Shown: positions 1 through 7,780 of the stretch, piece after piece
Layout of the letters: each line of letters opens with the position of its first letter
Position numbering within the stretch: the first letter of the stretch is position 1
DNA from: Myxococcales bacterium FL481
GTDB taxonomy: Bacteria; Myxococcota_A; Polyangia; Nannocystales; Nannocystaceae
Assembly: GCA_006508105.1 (NCBI GenBank)
Contig: QKPP01000059.1
Span: 1 to 64,000 of the forward strand
Reading direction: 5' to 3'
Length of the DNA: 64,000 nt
The notes under the pieces: generated by a model
The model's input: the letters and a program-made list of their open reading frames with translations, nothing else
The model's database searches: none
What the model was told of the DNA's origin: nothing
Translations under genes and position numbers: made by a program

Positions 1-387
1 GACGATGATGACGATGATGACGATGACGATGTCCAGGATCCCAACTACCCGCGGCCCGAAGGCAGCATTTGTTCGGACGACACCGTCTACCTGCTCATCC
101 TAGACGGAGGCAGCCTTTGCGTACCGGAGTGCCCGAACGACAACTCGTGTCCCGCGGGCGCGACGGGGGATGCGACTCCGTCCTGCGCATTTGCCAGTGA
201 GACGGCGTCGAACGCCGACTGCAGCGAGACGAAGGAGTGCGAGGCAGAGGACGAGTCGTGCATCGAGTTCGCGGGTGACACTTGGCTGTGCCGTGATGAC
301 AAGAGTCGCTGTGGGCTGTGGTGCGGCGACGACGAAATGACCTGCCCCGACGGCATGGCCTGCCAGGCGAGCTGGTGCGCCTACTAG
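1..387 (+). CDS. C-terminal part of a Cys-rich secreted protein (5' end outside window)
   Basis: The frame is open from the first base and stops with TAG at 385-387, giving 128 residues. It opens with ten Asp residues encoded by alternating gac/gat codons, a typical low-complexity linker, followed by a Cys-rich domain with 12 or more Cys in about 100 residues and the end sequence SWCAY. Paired short-spaced Cys suggest disulfide bonds, so an extracellular or outer-membrane location is likely. The start and any signal peptide lie outside the window. I do not recognise a named domain. The Asp linker plus Cys-rich module resembles many uncharacterised myxobacterial secreted proteins. Confidence 0.7.
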   Translation, partial: DDDDDDDDDDVQDPNYPRPEGSICSDDTVYLLILDGGSLCVPECPNDNSCPAGATGDATPSCAFASETASNADCSETKECEAEDESCIEFAGDTWLCRDDKSRCGLWCGDDEMTCPDGMACQASWCAY

Positions 388-583
388 CTCGCGGGGTCCG
401 CCCGTACTGCTGACGTCTCCCCCGCAACGACCCGTAGAACGCCCCGGAGGACGACGCGGGAAGCCGCATGCGTCGGAGCGCGGGTCCAAAAGCCCGCCCC
501 GGCCGCATGCTGCGGGTTTGGACGGCCACGCGCTTTGGTGGGTCCTCGCGAGATCCGCCCGGCAGGTGTTCGCACAGCCGCGA

Positions 584-2950
584 TCACGCCAACGCTCGTC
601 GCACCATTGCGTCGACGAGCTTCGCGTCCGCCTGGCCCGATGTGGCGCGCATGACCTGTCCGACGAAAAACCCCAGCATCCGGGCGTTACCGTCGCGAAA
701 CTTGGCGACCTGCTTGGGGTTGTCGGCCACCAGCTGGTCGATCAGCGCCGCGAGCTGAGCCTCGTCGCGCAGGGGCTCGAGCCCCAGGCGTTCCACAATG
801 GCCACTGGGTCTCCACCGTGTTCGACGAGCTCGGCGAACACCTGCCGGCCGGCGTTCGTCGAGATCGTGTCGTTTTCCACGAGCTCCACCAGTCGCCCCA
901 GCGAGGGTCCATCGAAACGCAGATGCTCGAGCGGTTGGTCTTTGATCTCCCGTAGCACCTCGTTGACCACCCAGTTGGCGACCGCTTGAGCTCGACCGTG
1001 GCCGCAGCTTCGCAGCGCGTCTCGATAGAACGCTTCGACATCGGGGCGTTGCTCCAACACTGCGGCTGCGCCCACCGAGATCCCGAACTCATCCACGAGG
1101 CGTCGCCCTTGCGGGCCCAGATCGGCCTCGCTTGGTGGCGCGGGGGCGGGTGACGGAGTCGGCGACGACGGTGTTTTCGACGTTCCAGCGGATTGGGCTC
1201 GGCCGGCTTCAGGGCTCGGTTTGACTTCCAGCTTGGCCCACGTGTCCTTGAGCGCGACCGTCCGGTTGAACACCAGGTTGTCCGCGGTGCAGTCGATCGG
1301 ATCGGCAAAAAAGTAGCCGTGACGTTCAAACTGGTAGTGGCTCCCGGCCGTGGTGTTCGCCAGCGAACGTTCGACCCGGGCGCTTGTGAGAGACGTGAGC
1401 GACTCAGGGTTCAGATGCAGCCGAAAGTCGTCCCCCGTGTCTGGCTTGGGGTCGCGAAACAGCCGATCGTACACTCGCACCGTGGCGGGGAGACTGGCGT
1501 CGGCCGCGACCCAATGCAACGTCGCTTTGACCTTACGCCCGTCGGCCGGATCCCCGCCGCGAGATTGAGGGTCGTAGCGACAACGCAGTTCCACGATCTC
1601 TCCGGTGACGGGGTCTTTGACCACTTCTTCGCACTTGATCACGTACGCATATCGCAGTCGGACCTCCCGCCCGGGCGCCAGGCGGAAGAACTTGCGTTGC
1701 GGCACCTCTTGAAAGTCGTCGCGTTCGATGTAGAGCGTGCGAGCGAACGGTACCTGCCGGCTTCCCGTTTTGGGCACGTCGTGGGGCCAGTACGGGGCGT
1801 CGAGCGACTCGACGCGATCGGCCGGGTAGTTGGTGAGGACGACCTTGAGCGGCCTCAAAACGGCCATCACCCGTGGCGCCTTGAAGTTCAGGTCGTCGCG
1901 GATGGTATGTTCGAGCAGCTGCACGTCGACGGTGCTGTTGGCCTTGGCCACCCCCACTCGTTCCGCAAATGCCCGGATGGCTTCGGGGGTGTACCCGCGG
2001 CGTCGCATCCCGGCGAGGGTCGGCATGCGAGGATCGTCCCAGCCCGCCACGTCGCCACGTTGCACCAGCTCGAGCAGCTTGCGTTTGCTCATGACGGTGT
2101 AGGTCAGGTTTAGCCGGGCAAACTCCGTTTGCTCGGGGGGCGGTTCGAAACCCGTCTCGCGCACCACCCAGTCGTAGATCGGTCGATTGTTCTCAAACTC
2201 GAGGCTGCACAGCGAATGGGTAACCCCCTCGATTGCGTCCTCGAGGGGGTGAGCATAGTCGTACATCGGGTAGATGCACCACGTGTCGCCGGTGCGATGG
2301 TGTGAAACGTGACGGATTCGATAGAGCAACGGGTCGCGCAGTTTGAGATTCGGCGCGCTCATGTCCATTTTGGCGCGCAGCACATGCGCGCCGTCTTCGA
2401 ACTCACCTGCTCGCATGCGGCGGAAGAGATCGAGGTTGTCCTCCACCGTGCGGTCGCGGTAGGGGCTGGCCCGCCCCGGCTCGGTGATCGACCCTCGATA
2501 CTCGCGGATCTCGTCCTCGCTGAGGCTGCACACGTAGGCTTTGCCGGCTTCAATGAGGCCCACCGCCAGCTCGTACATGCGCTCGAAATAGTCGGACGCG
2601 AAGTACAAGTGCTCCCCCCAGTCGAAGCCGAGCCAGCGGACGTCGCGTTTGATCGCCTCGACGTACTCGGTGTCCTCCTTGACCGGGTTGGTGTCGTCGA
2701 ACCGCAGGTGACAGCGACCGCCGGGGTTTTCTGCGGCGATGGAAAAGTCGATGGTGATCGCCTTGGCGTGCCCGATGTGGAGGTAGCCGTTCGGCTCCGG
2801 GGGAAATCGGGTGACCACCCGGCCGTTGTACTTGTTGCTGGCGAGATCCTCGGCCACCTTTTGGCGCACGAAGTCGACGCTGTCACCGGTACCGGCTGGG
2901 GAGGACGACGGCTGTTCGGGCGCAGGGCTCATCGCGAGGATGATACGCAT
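584..2950 (-). CDS. glnS: Glutaminyl-tRNA synthetase with C-terminal YqeY/GatB-like domain
   Basis: Charges tRNA-Gln with glutamine in the cytosol. Class I synthetase signatures are visible: PEPNGYLHIGHAK with HIGH at residues 58-61, and the KMSKS-equivalent VMSKR at 286-290. The catalytic core and anticodon-binding beta-barrels run to about residue 575. A Pro/Ser/Ala-rich linker of about 35 residues then leads to a helical tail of about 170 residues ending in the pattern of the YqeY/GatB tRNA-binding domain (FxDGNARMLGFFVGQVM). This makes it about 230 residues longer than the E. coli enzyme. Deinococcus GlnRS carries a similar appended domain. A second in-frame ATG lies six codons in (2932); neither start has a clear ribosome binding site. 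It is followed on the same strand by unrelated genes and stands alone. Confidence 0.97.
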   Translation of the reverse strand: MRIILAMSPAPEQPSSSPAGTGDSVDFVRQKVAEDLASNKYNGRVVTRFPPEPNGYLHIGHAKAITIDFSIAAENPGGRCHLRFDDTNPVKEDTEYVEAIKRDVRWLGFDWGEHLYFASDYFERMYELAVGLIEAGKAYVCSLSEDEIREYRGSITEPGRASPYRDRTVEDNLDLFRRMRAGEFEDGAHVLRAKMDMSAPNLKLRDPLLYRIRHVSHHRTGDTWCIYPMYDYAHPLEDAIEGVTHSLCSLEFENNRPIYDWVVRETGFEPPPEQTEFARLNLTYTVMSKRKLLELVQRGDVAGWDDPRMPTLAGMRRRGYTPEAIRAFAERVGVAKANSTVDVQLLEHTIRDDLNFKAPRVMAVLRPLKVVLTNYPADRVESLDAPYWPHDVPKTGSRQVPFARTLYIERDDFQEVPQRKFFRLAPGREVRLRYAYVIKCEEVVKDPVTGEIVELRCRYDPQSRGGDPADGRKVKATLHWVAADASLPATVRVYDRLFRDPKPDTGDDFRLHLNPESLTSLTSARVERSLANTTAGSHYQFERHGYFFADPIDCTADNLVFNRTVALKDTWAKLEVKPSPEAGRAQSAGTSKTPSSPTPSPAPAPPSEADLGPQGRRLVDEFGISVGAAAVLEQRPDVEAFYRDALRSCGHGRAQAVANWVVNEVLREIKDQPLEHLRFDGPSLGRLVELVENDTISTNAGRQVFAELVEHGGDPVAIVERLGLEPLRDEAQLAALIDQLVADNPKQVAKFRDGNARMLGFFVGQVMRATSGQADAKLVDAMVRRALA

Positions 2951-3046
2951 GCGCCGGTTGGCGCGCCACGCTTCGCGTCTCGCGGCCCGTCTATCGGTCG
3001 TTGCGGGGCGTCGCCTCCACCCTTCGCCCCGCGCGGCGCGGTGACG

Positions 3047-3934
3047 TTATTGCTGGCCGAGCTCGGTGCGAATCAACGCGAGCAGCTCCTCGCGCATCGC
3101 CGGCGTGATGGCATGGCCGACGTCGGGGTAGACATGCAGCTGTGCGCGAAACCCCAGCCGGATCAGCTCGGTGACCGCGGCTTGGGTGGGACCGAGGGCC
3201 ACGGCGTGGTCCTGATCCCCGTGCAGCGCGACGATCGGCGGGAAATCGCGGGGATCATCGATGTGGAGCGGCCAAAGCGGAGGCGGGAGCCAGCCGCCCA
3301 CCGGAAAGGCCGCGGAGAACAGGTCCGGGTGCGAGGTGGCGAGCGCGAACGAAAGCATGCCCCCTTGTGAGAACCCAGTGAGTACGGGTCGGCCCTGGGT
3401 CGGACGCTGGCGGACGACTTCACGCACGGCATCGGCGAGGGCATGCGTGGCGCGAGTCATCCCCTCCGCCAACGCGTCGACGTCTGGATCTCGGGCGCGA
3501 CGCGGAAACCACGAGAACCCACCGTGTTCGTAGGGGTCGAGCGCTCGGGGGAACACCAGCCGCGCGGGCATGCCGAGCCCGGAGAGCAACGCCGCGAACT
3601 GTTGCGGCTGGTCACCGAGCCCATGGAGGGCCACGACCATCGGCAGCACTGCGTCGATGTTGTCGTTGCCGACGACCAGCTCGAGGTACTCCACGTCGCC
3701 CGCGGTGCCGGTTCGAGCCAGCGGCGCCGGGCCAGGCGACGGCTTGTCCGGTGGCGACTCGACCGCGGCTGGCGGGGGAGCGCTCGGTGTCGTGGCCGCA
3801 TCGGCGGCCTGGTGTTGCACCGGGGCTGGTGCAGGGTCGGCCGCGACGGTGGCGGGTGGGGTGCGATTCGGGGCCCGCTCGCACGCGACGAGGCTCGCGA
3901 GCCAGGCAAAGGCAAGAGCAACCAGCAGGCGCAC
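3047..3934 (-). CDS. Alpha/beta-hydrolase lipoprotein (carboxylesterase/phospholipase family)
   Basis: Predicted 295-residue secreted esterase. I chose the GTG at 3934 because it begins a lipoprotein signal peptide with lipobox LVAC (Cys18); the open frame continues upstream but would overlap the neighbouring gene's end. A Pro/Ala-rich linker (residues 21-75) tethers the catalytic domain. The nucleophile motif GFSQGG places Ser189, with candidate Asp242 (GDQDH) and His274 (DVGHA) completing the triad. The oxyanion region is VALHGLGD. The pattern fits the carboxylesterase/phospholipase (Abhydrolase_2) family. The substrate cannot be told from sequence. It lies downstream of the MBL-fold gene on the same strand with an 88-base gap. 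Confidence 0.85.
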   Translation of the reverse strand: MRLLVALAFAWLASLVACERAPNRTPPATVAADPAPAPVQHQAADAATTPSAPPPAAVESPPDKPSPGPAPLARTGTAGDVEYLELVVGNDNIDAVLPMVVALHGLGDQPQQFAALLSGLGMPARLVFPRALDPYEHGGFSWFPRRARDPDVDALAEGMTRATHALADAVREVVRQRPTQGRPVLTGFSQGGMLSFALATSHPDLFSAAFPVGGWLPPPLWPLHIDDPRDFPPIVALHGDQDHAVALGPTQAAVTELIRLGFRAQLHVYPDVGHAITPAMREELLALIRTELGQQ

Positions 3935-4022
3935 CCGGCCAGTTTGGCAGAGGCAGGGGAACAGGTAAACCTCGTGGCGGGCCACGGCCGGCGGGTCTGG
4001 AGGTGAGCGGATCTGCTTTGGT

Positions 4023-4664
4023 CTATGCGTGACGCAGGAACCCGAGGAAGGGGTTTTGCGCTCGCTCGCGGGCCAATGTCGTCGTCGGGCCATGGCCGCT
4101 GTGCACCCGAAGATGGCCGGGAAGCGCCATGAGTCGAGTCAAGCTCGCTCGCATCAGGGCGGGGTCGCTCAACGGGAAGTCGGTGCGGCCGACACTGCCC
4201 GCGAAGAGCGTATCGCCAACGATGATGTCTTCATCGTCATAGTAACAGCCCTGACCCGGAGTGTGGCCGGGCGTGGACAGGAAGCGCACGGTCGTCTCTC
4301 CGATCGCGATCTCATCACCGTCGTCAACGAAGTGGTCGATGCGTCCGCAAGGGCGGTTGAGCTCCGGCATCCCGAACCAGTTGCCCTGCTGCGGCAACGC
4401 GGCGAACAATGGCTGCTCAAGCCGAGGCAGATAGGTCGGCACGTCGAAGCGGCGCTGCAGCGGGACGAGGGCTCCGGCGTGGTCCAGATGGCCGTGCGTC
4501 AGCAGGATGAGGCGCACGTCGGGTTTCGGGTCGAGCGCATCGAGCCGGCCGATCAACTCCGGGTCTTCCCCGGTATCGACGATCGCGGCGACGTGGGTCG
4601 CGGGATCTTCAACGAGGTAGGTATTGACCGCGAAGCGGCCAACCGTAAAGCAGCGGAGCTTCAT
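4023..4664 (-). CDS. MBL-fold metallo-hydrolase (glyoxalase II-like)
   Basis: 213-residue protein with the zinc-binding signature THGHLDH at residues 56-62, a further GHTPG motif, the bridging Asp in VGDTLF, and a C-terminal HSGHG. These are the five metal-ligand motifs of the glyoxalase-II-like branch of the metallo-beta-lactamase fold. It is short for a true glyoxalase II, which has an extra C-terminal helical domain, so it is better called a generic MBL hydrolase acting on a thioester or similar ester. The ATG at 4664 is preferred because MKLRCFTVGRFAVNTYLV is a typical family beginning; a GTG at 4718 would add 18 poorly conserved residues. Confidence 0.88.
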   Translation of the reverse strand: MKLRCFTVGRFAVNTYLVEDPATHVAAIVDTGEDPELIGRLDALDPKPDVRLILLTHGHLDHAGALVPLQRRFDVPTYLPRLEQPLFAALPQQGNWFGMPELNRPCGRIDHFVDDGDEIAIGETTVRFLSTPGHTPGQGCYYDDEDIIVGDTLFAGSVGRTDFPLSDPALMRASLTRLMALPGHLRVHSGHGPTTTLARERAQNPFLGFLRHA

Positions 4665-5080
4665 GCTGTCGGCGGAGACTGCCAGATCGAGGCCCGGCCG
4701 CGCTAGGGTTGGGATCACACAACTCGATGGGCTTCGACCGCTCTCCGGGCGGTCGACGTTGAGCCGTCTCGGTGCGAACTGAACCCGCTACGTCGTCTGT
4801 GCTCGGGGGGCCGCCGCTGGGCGCTTCCGGCGAGGGTGCCAACGCAGCTGGTCTTCTTGGATCAGACACGTGTCCCGGCGGTGAGCACCGGGGGTCGGCG
4901 TGACGGGGTCGCCGCAGCGCCGGCGGGGGGACGGAGCCAGGTCGGCCGTCGTTTCCCGTCTGGTTGCCCTGGCGCGCGGCCGTCGGGGTGTCATCGGGCC
5001 GCCGGCGGATCCGATTCGAGCGGCCGTCCCGGATCGGCGCAGCGAGGAACATATCGCCGCGTTAGATACCAGCGACGACG
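4665..5080. other. Divergent intergenic region
   Basis: About 415 bases between the divergently transcribed MBL hydrolase and the glycosyltransferase. It should hold both promoters. The composition is GC-rich throughout, open frames here look like chance frames, and I see no clear -35/-10 pair, hairpin or repeat. Confidence 0.4.
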
Positions 5081-7762
5081 GTGGCAAGGATTGTGGAGTC
5101 GTTTCAGCCGAGCCTGACCCCACTGGCCGTTCGCGCCGCGCCCCGTCGGCCCGGGACCGAGGGGCCGTGGACGCCGGGAGCGGTCGCTTCGGTGGTGGCC
5201 GCGATCGAGCTTGGTGCACGCTTGCGCGCGGTCGATCCGGAGCGCGTCGAGCATGTGCTGCTCGTGGGAGCGTCGCATCCGGCATTGCTCGCCGGGATCG
5301 TTGCGGCCTGCCCGGGGGTGTCATGCGTGGTTGTCTGTGACGATGAAACGCAGCTACGACGCTTCGCTGACGACGGTTCGGGTCTGTCGAGCCCCCGAAT
5401 GGTCGATGCGTTTTCGCTCGGACTGAGACCAGATGATGGCGAGTTGGCGCTGGTCCCGGCGGTCTGCGCCGGGCTGGCGCAACGCCCAGCTGCGCTCCGC
5501 CACTCGCTGGTGGTCGTCGATCCGATGCGGTCCGCGGACGCGCCGAAGCTGGCCGAATGGGCCGATCTGCTGCAGCGTCTCGTCGACCCGTTGTGTCCCG
5601 TCGCGGCGGATCCGGTGCTCGCGAGCTACCAGCTCGACCGTGGCCCCGCCTCGCACGACGCGTTGCTTCGTTTCGCCGATCGCTTGGGCGTGTGCGGCGA
5701 CACGTTTCGCGCGGTGCAACTGCTCACCGGGTTCCGGGAACAGGGGGCCTCGGGGATCCGCGCGAGCCGGCTGGCTGCCCTGTGGTCGCAGCTGGCGGTC
5801 TTTCGTCGGGCGATCGGCGGTCTCGCCCGAGCGGGCTTGCCTCCCGAGCGAACCGAGGCTGCGATCGTGGAACTCGAGACCCTCGCGGGCCACGCACGAG
5901 CGCAGCAGGACGCGTTTGCCCGCCGCAATCTCGCCCACCTCGGCGAGCACTTTCCCGAGTTGACGACCCAGCTTGAGCGCACGCCGGCGGCTGATCTCGA
6001 TGCGGCGCGCGTAGACCACTCGGCTTGGATCTACGATTGCACCGTCCAACGAGCTTACCTCGCGGAATACCCATTGCTGATCGATGCGGCTGAGGATCGT
6101 GTGACGTCGCTCAATCGACCCACCGACCCTCGCCGCTTCCACGAGTTCTACCGCGGCTTGCGGGATCCTCGGGCGGCCCATGCCTGTGTGGGGACGGTCA
6201 CGGCCGTGGCCAGCATCGTGGCCTTGCAGCGTAACCGCGTACGCACGAGCATGGTGAACTGGCAGCAGATGCTCTACTTGTGTGAGCCCGATCTACGGTT
6301 ATTCCGTCGCATGATCGAGCTGTTCGATTTCTCGCCGTACTTGGGCCGTGAGCAGATCCGGCTGTACGTCGGGCCGACGGCTTACCGTCGCTTTTGCCTC
6401 GGATTCGCCGAGCACATCAAGCGCATCATTCCTCCGCTACGAGAGCACTTGCCAGCCCCCGTCGAGGTGGCTCTCGAACGGGTTGCCCAAAGTCGTCGTC
6501 ACCGAGCCGAGCGGGCCAAGTACGCCCTGTGGCAGGAGTACTCTCCATCCCGCCACGCCGCATTGCTCGCCAAGTTGAACGCGGGGGAGCCGTTGCGCGT
6601 ATGGGGCCTGACGTCGCGGCACACCACGGTGTTGCAGTATGTCGTGGGCGACTTGCTTGACGGTTTCGCCGCCTTGGGTCATCACACCGAGTTGGTCATG
6701 GAGCAAGACAGCGGCGAGAAGGTACATACCTACGCCACGTTGGACTCGTTGGCGCGGGCTCGGCCGGACGTGGTGTTGTTGGCCGACCATCTTCGCCCCG
6801 AGCTCGGCGACGCGCTCCCACCCCACATCCCGGCGCTGGTTTGGGTATTGGACGAAATGCCTGATCTCAACGACCCCGCGATCATCGCGAAGCTGGGCCC
6901 CCTTGATCTCACGTTTCCCATCAGTGAAGAGTGGACGCAACGGTACTTGTCCCTCGGCTACCCTCACGCGGAGTGTTTGCCGTTCGCAGCGAATCCGGCG
7001 CGTTGTCAGGTGGACGAGGCCATCGAGCCGGCCGACGCGGTGGCCTTCGCCACGCACGTCGTCCATCCGACCGAGTTTGGCTGGGCGCCGGGGTTCCTCG
7101 CTCGACTTGCGGAATCTCTCGAACGAACCGAGTTGCCCGCTTGGGATCTGGACGCGCAGCGAGAGCTGATCGACGCGACGATCGACAGTCTCGGTCCGAC
7201 GTTCTCTCTCTCGCAACGAGAGCGTCTGCATTTTCAGGGGTTCTTGCTCAGTCGCGATCGGGATCGCATCTCGATCGCTTCGGCCCTGCTCGACGCCGGG
7301 GTGCCGTTGTCGTTGTACGGGCGCGGGTGGGACCGCGTGGAGCGTTTTGTCCCGCACGCACGCGGGGTCGTCCAGCCCGGTCCTGAACTTGGGCGTCTAT
7401 ACCGCTCGCACAAGGTCGTGTTGCACATCAATCAGACCTGCAACCTCCACGTCCGCGTGCTCGAGGCCCTCAGTGTGGGGGCCTTCGTGCTCGCTCGCGC
7501 TGCGGGCCCGCTCGACGCGGCGCCGGGGGGCGCGGCGACGGCGTTGGAGATCGGGCGCGAGCTGTGTCTGTTCACGGACGCGGTCGACATGGTGGCGAAG
7601 ATCCGTCGCGCGTTCACGGACGAGGCGTGGCGCTCGGACATGGCGCGGCGGGGACGGGATCGGGTGATGCGTGATCATACCTACCGGGCTCGCGCCGCGA
7701 CCATGATCGAGGCGTTACACGGGCGGCTGAGGGACGTGGCGCACGACCAGCTCGCGGTGTAG
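5081..7762 (+). CDS. Large CgeB-like glycosyltransferase with uncharacterised N-terminal half
   Basis: 893-residue cytosolic protein without signal peptide or membrane segment. The C-terminal part, from about residue 505, matches the layout of CgeB/DUF3880-type glycosyltransferases: a first Rossmann-like domain (RVWGLTSRHTT, VVLLADHLRPELG) and a nucleotide-sugar domain (from about residue 715) with YGRGWDR, LYRSHKVVLHIN and HVRVLEALSVGAFVL, the last resembling the donor-binding Glu motif of GT-B enzymes. The N-terminal 500 residues are not recognised, though VEHVLLVGASHPALLAGI resembles a Rossmann beta-alpha-beta turn. Start is uncertain: GTG at 5081 or, four codons later, GTG at 5093. It stands alone, 18 bases from the convergent VWA operon. 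A role in surface polysaccharide or protein glycosylation is inferred only. Confidence 0.8.
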   Translation: MARIVESFQPSLTPLAVRAAPRRPGTEGPWTPGAVASVVAAIELGARLRAVDPERVEHVLLVGASHPALLAGIVAACPGVSCVVVCDDETQLRRFADDGSGLSSPRMVDAFSLGLRPDDGELALVPAVCAGLAQRPAALRHSLVVVDPMRSADAPKLAEWADLLQRLVDPLCPVAADPVLASYQLDRGPASHDALLRFADRLGVCGDTFRAVQLLTGFREQGASGIRASRLAALWSQLAVFRRAIGGLARAGLPPERTEAAIVELETLAGHARAQQDAFARRNLAHLGEHFPELTTQLERTPAADLDAARVDHSAWIYDCTVQRAYLAEYPLLIDAAEDRVTSLNRPTDPRRFHEFYRGLRDPRAAHACVGTVTAVASIVALQRNRVRTSMVNWQQMLYLCEPDLRLFRRMIELFDFSPYLGREQIRLYVGPTAYRRFCLGFAEHIKRIIPPLREHLPAPVEVALERVAQSRRHRAERAKYALWQEYSPSRHAALLAKLNAGEPLRVWGLTSRHTTVLQYVVGDLLDGFAALGHHTELVMEQDSGEKVHTYATLDSLARARPDVVLLADHLRPELGDALPPHIPALVWVLDEMPDLNDPAIIAKLGPLDLTFPISEEWTQRYLSLGYPHAECLPFAANPARCQVDEAIEPADAVAFATHVVHPTEFGWAPGFLARLAESLERTELPAWDLDAQRELIDATIDSLGPTFSLSQRERLHFQGFLLSRDRDRISIASALLDAGVPLSLYGRGWDRVERFVPHARGVVQPGPELGRLYRSHKVVLHINQTCNLHVRVLEALSVGAFVLARAAGPLDAAPGGAATALEIGRELCLFTDAVDMVAKIRRAFTDEAWRSDMARRGRDRVMRDHTYRARAATMIEALHGRLRDVAHDQLAV

Positions 7763-7780
7763 ACCGGGCGTGGCGCAACG

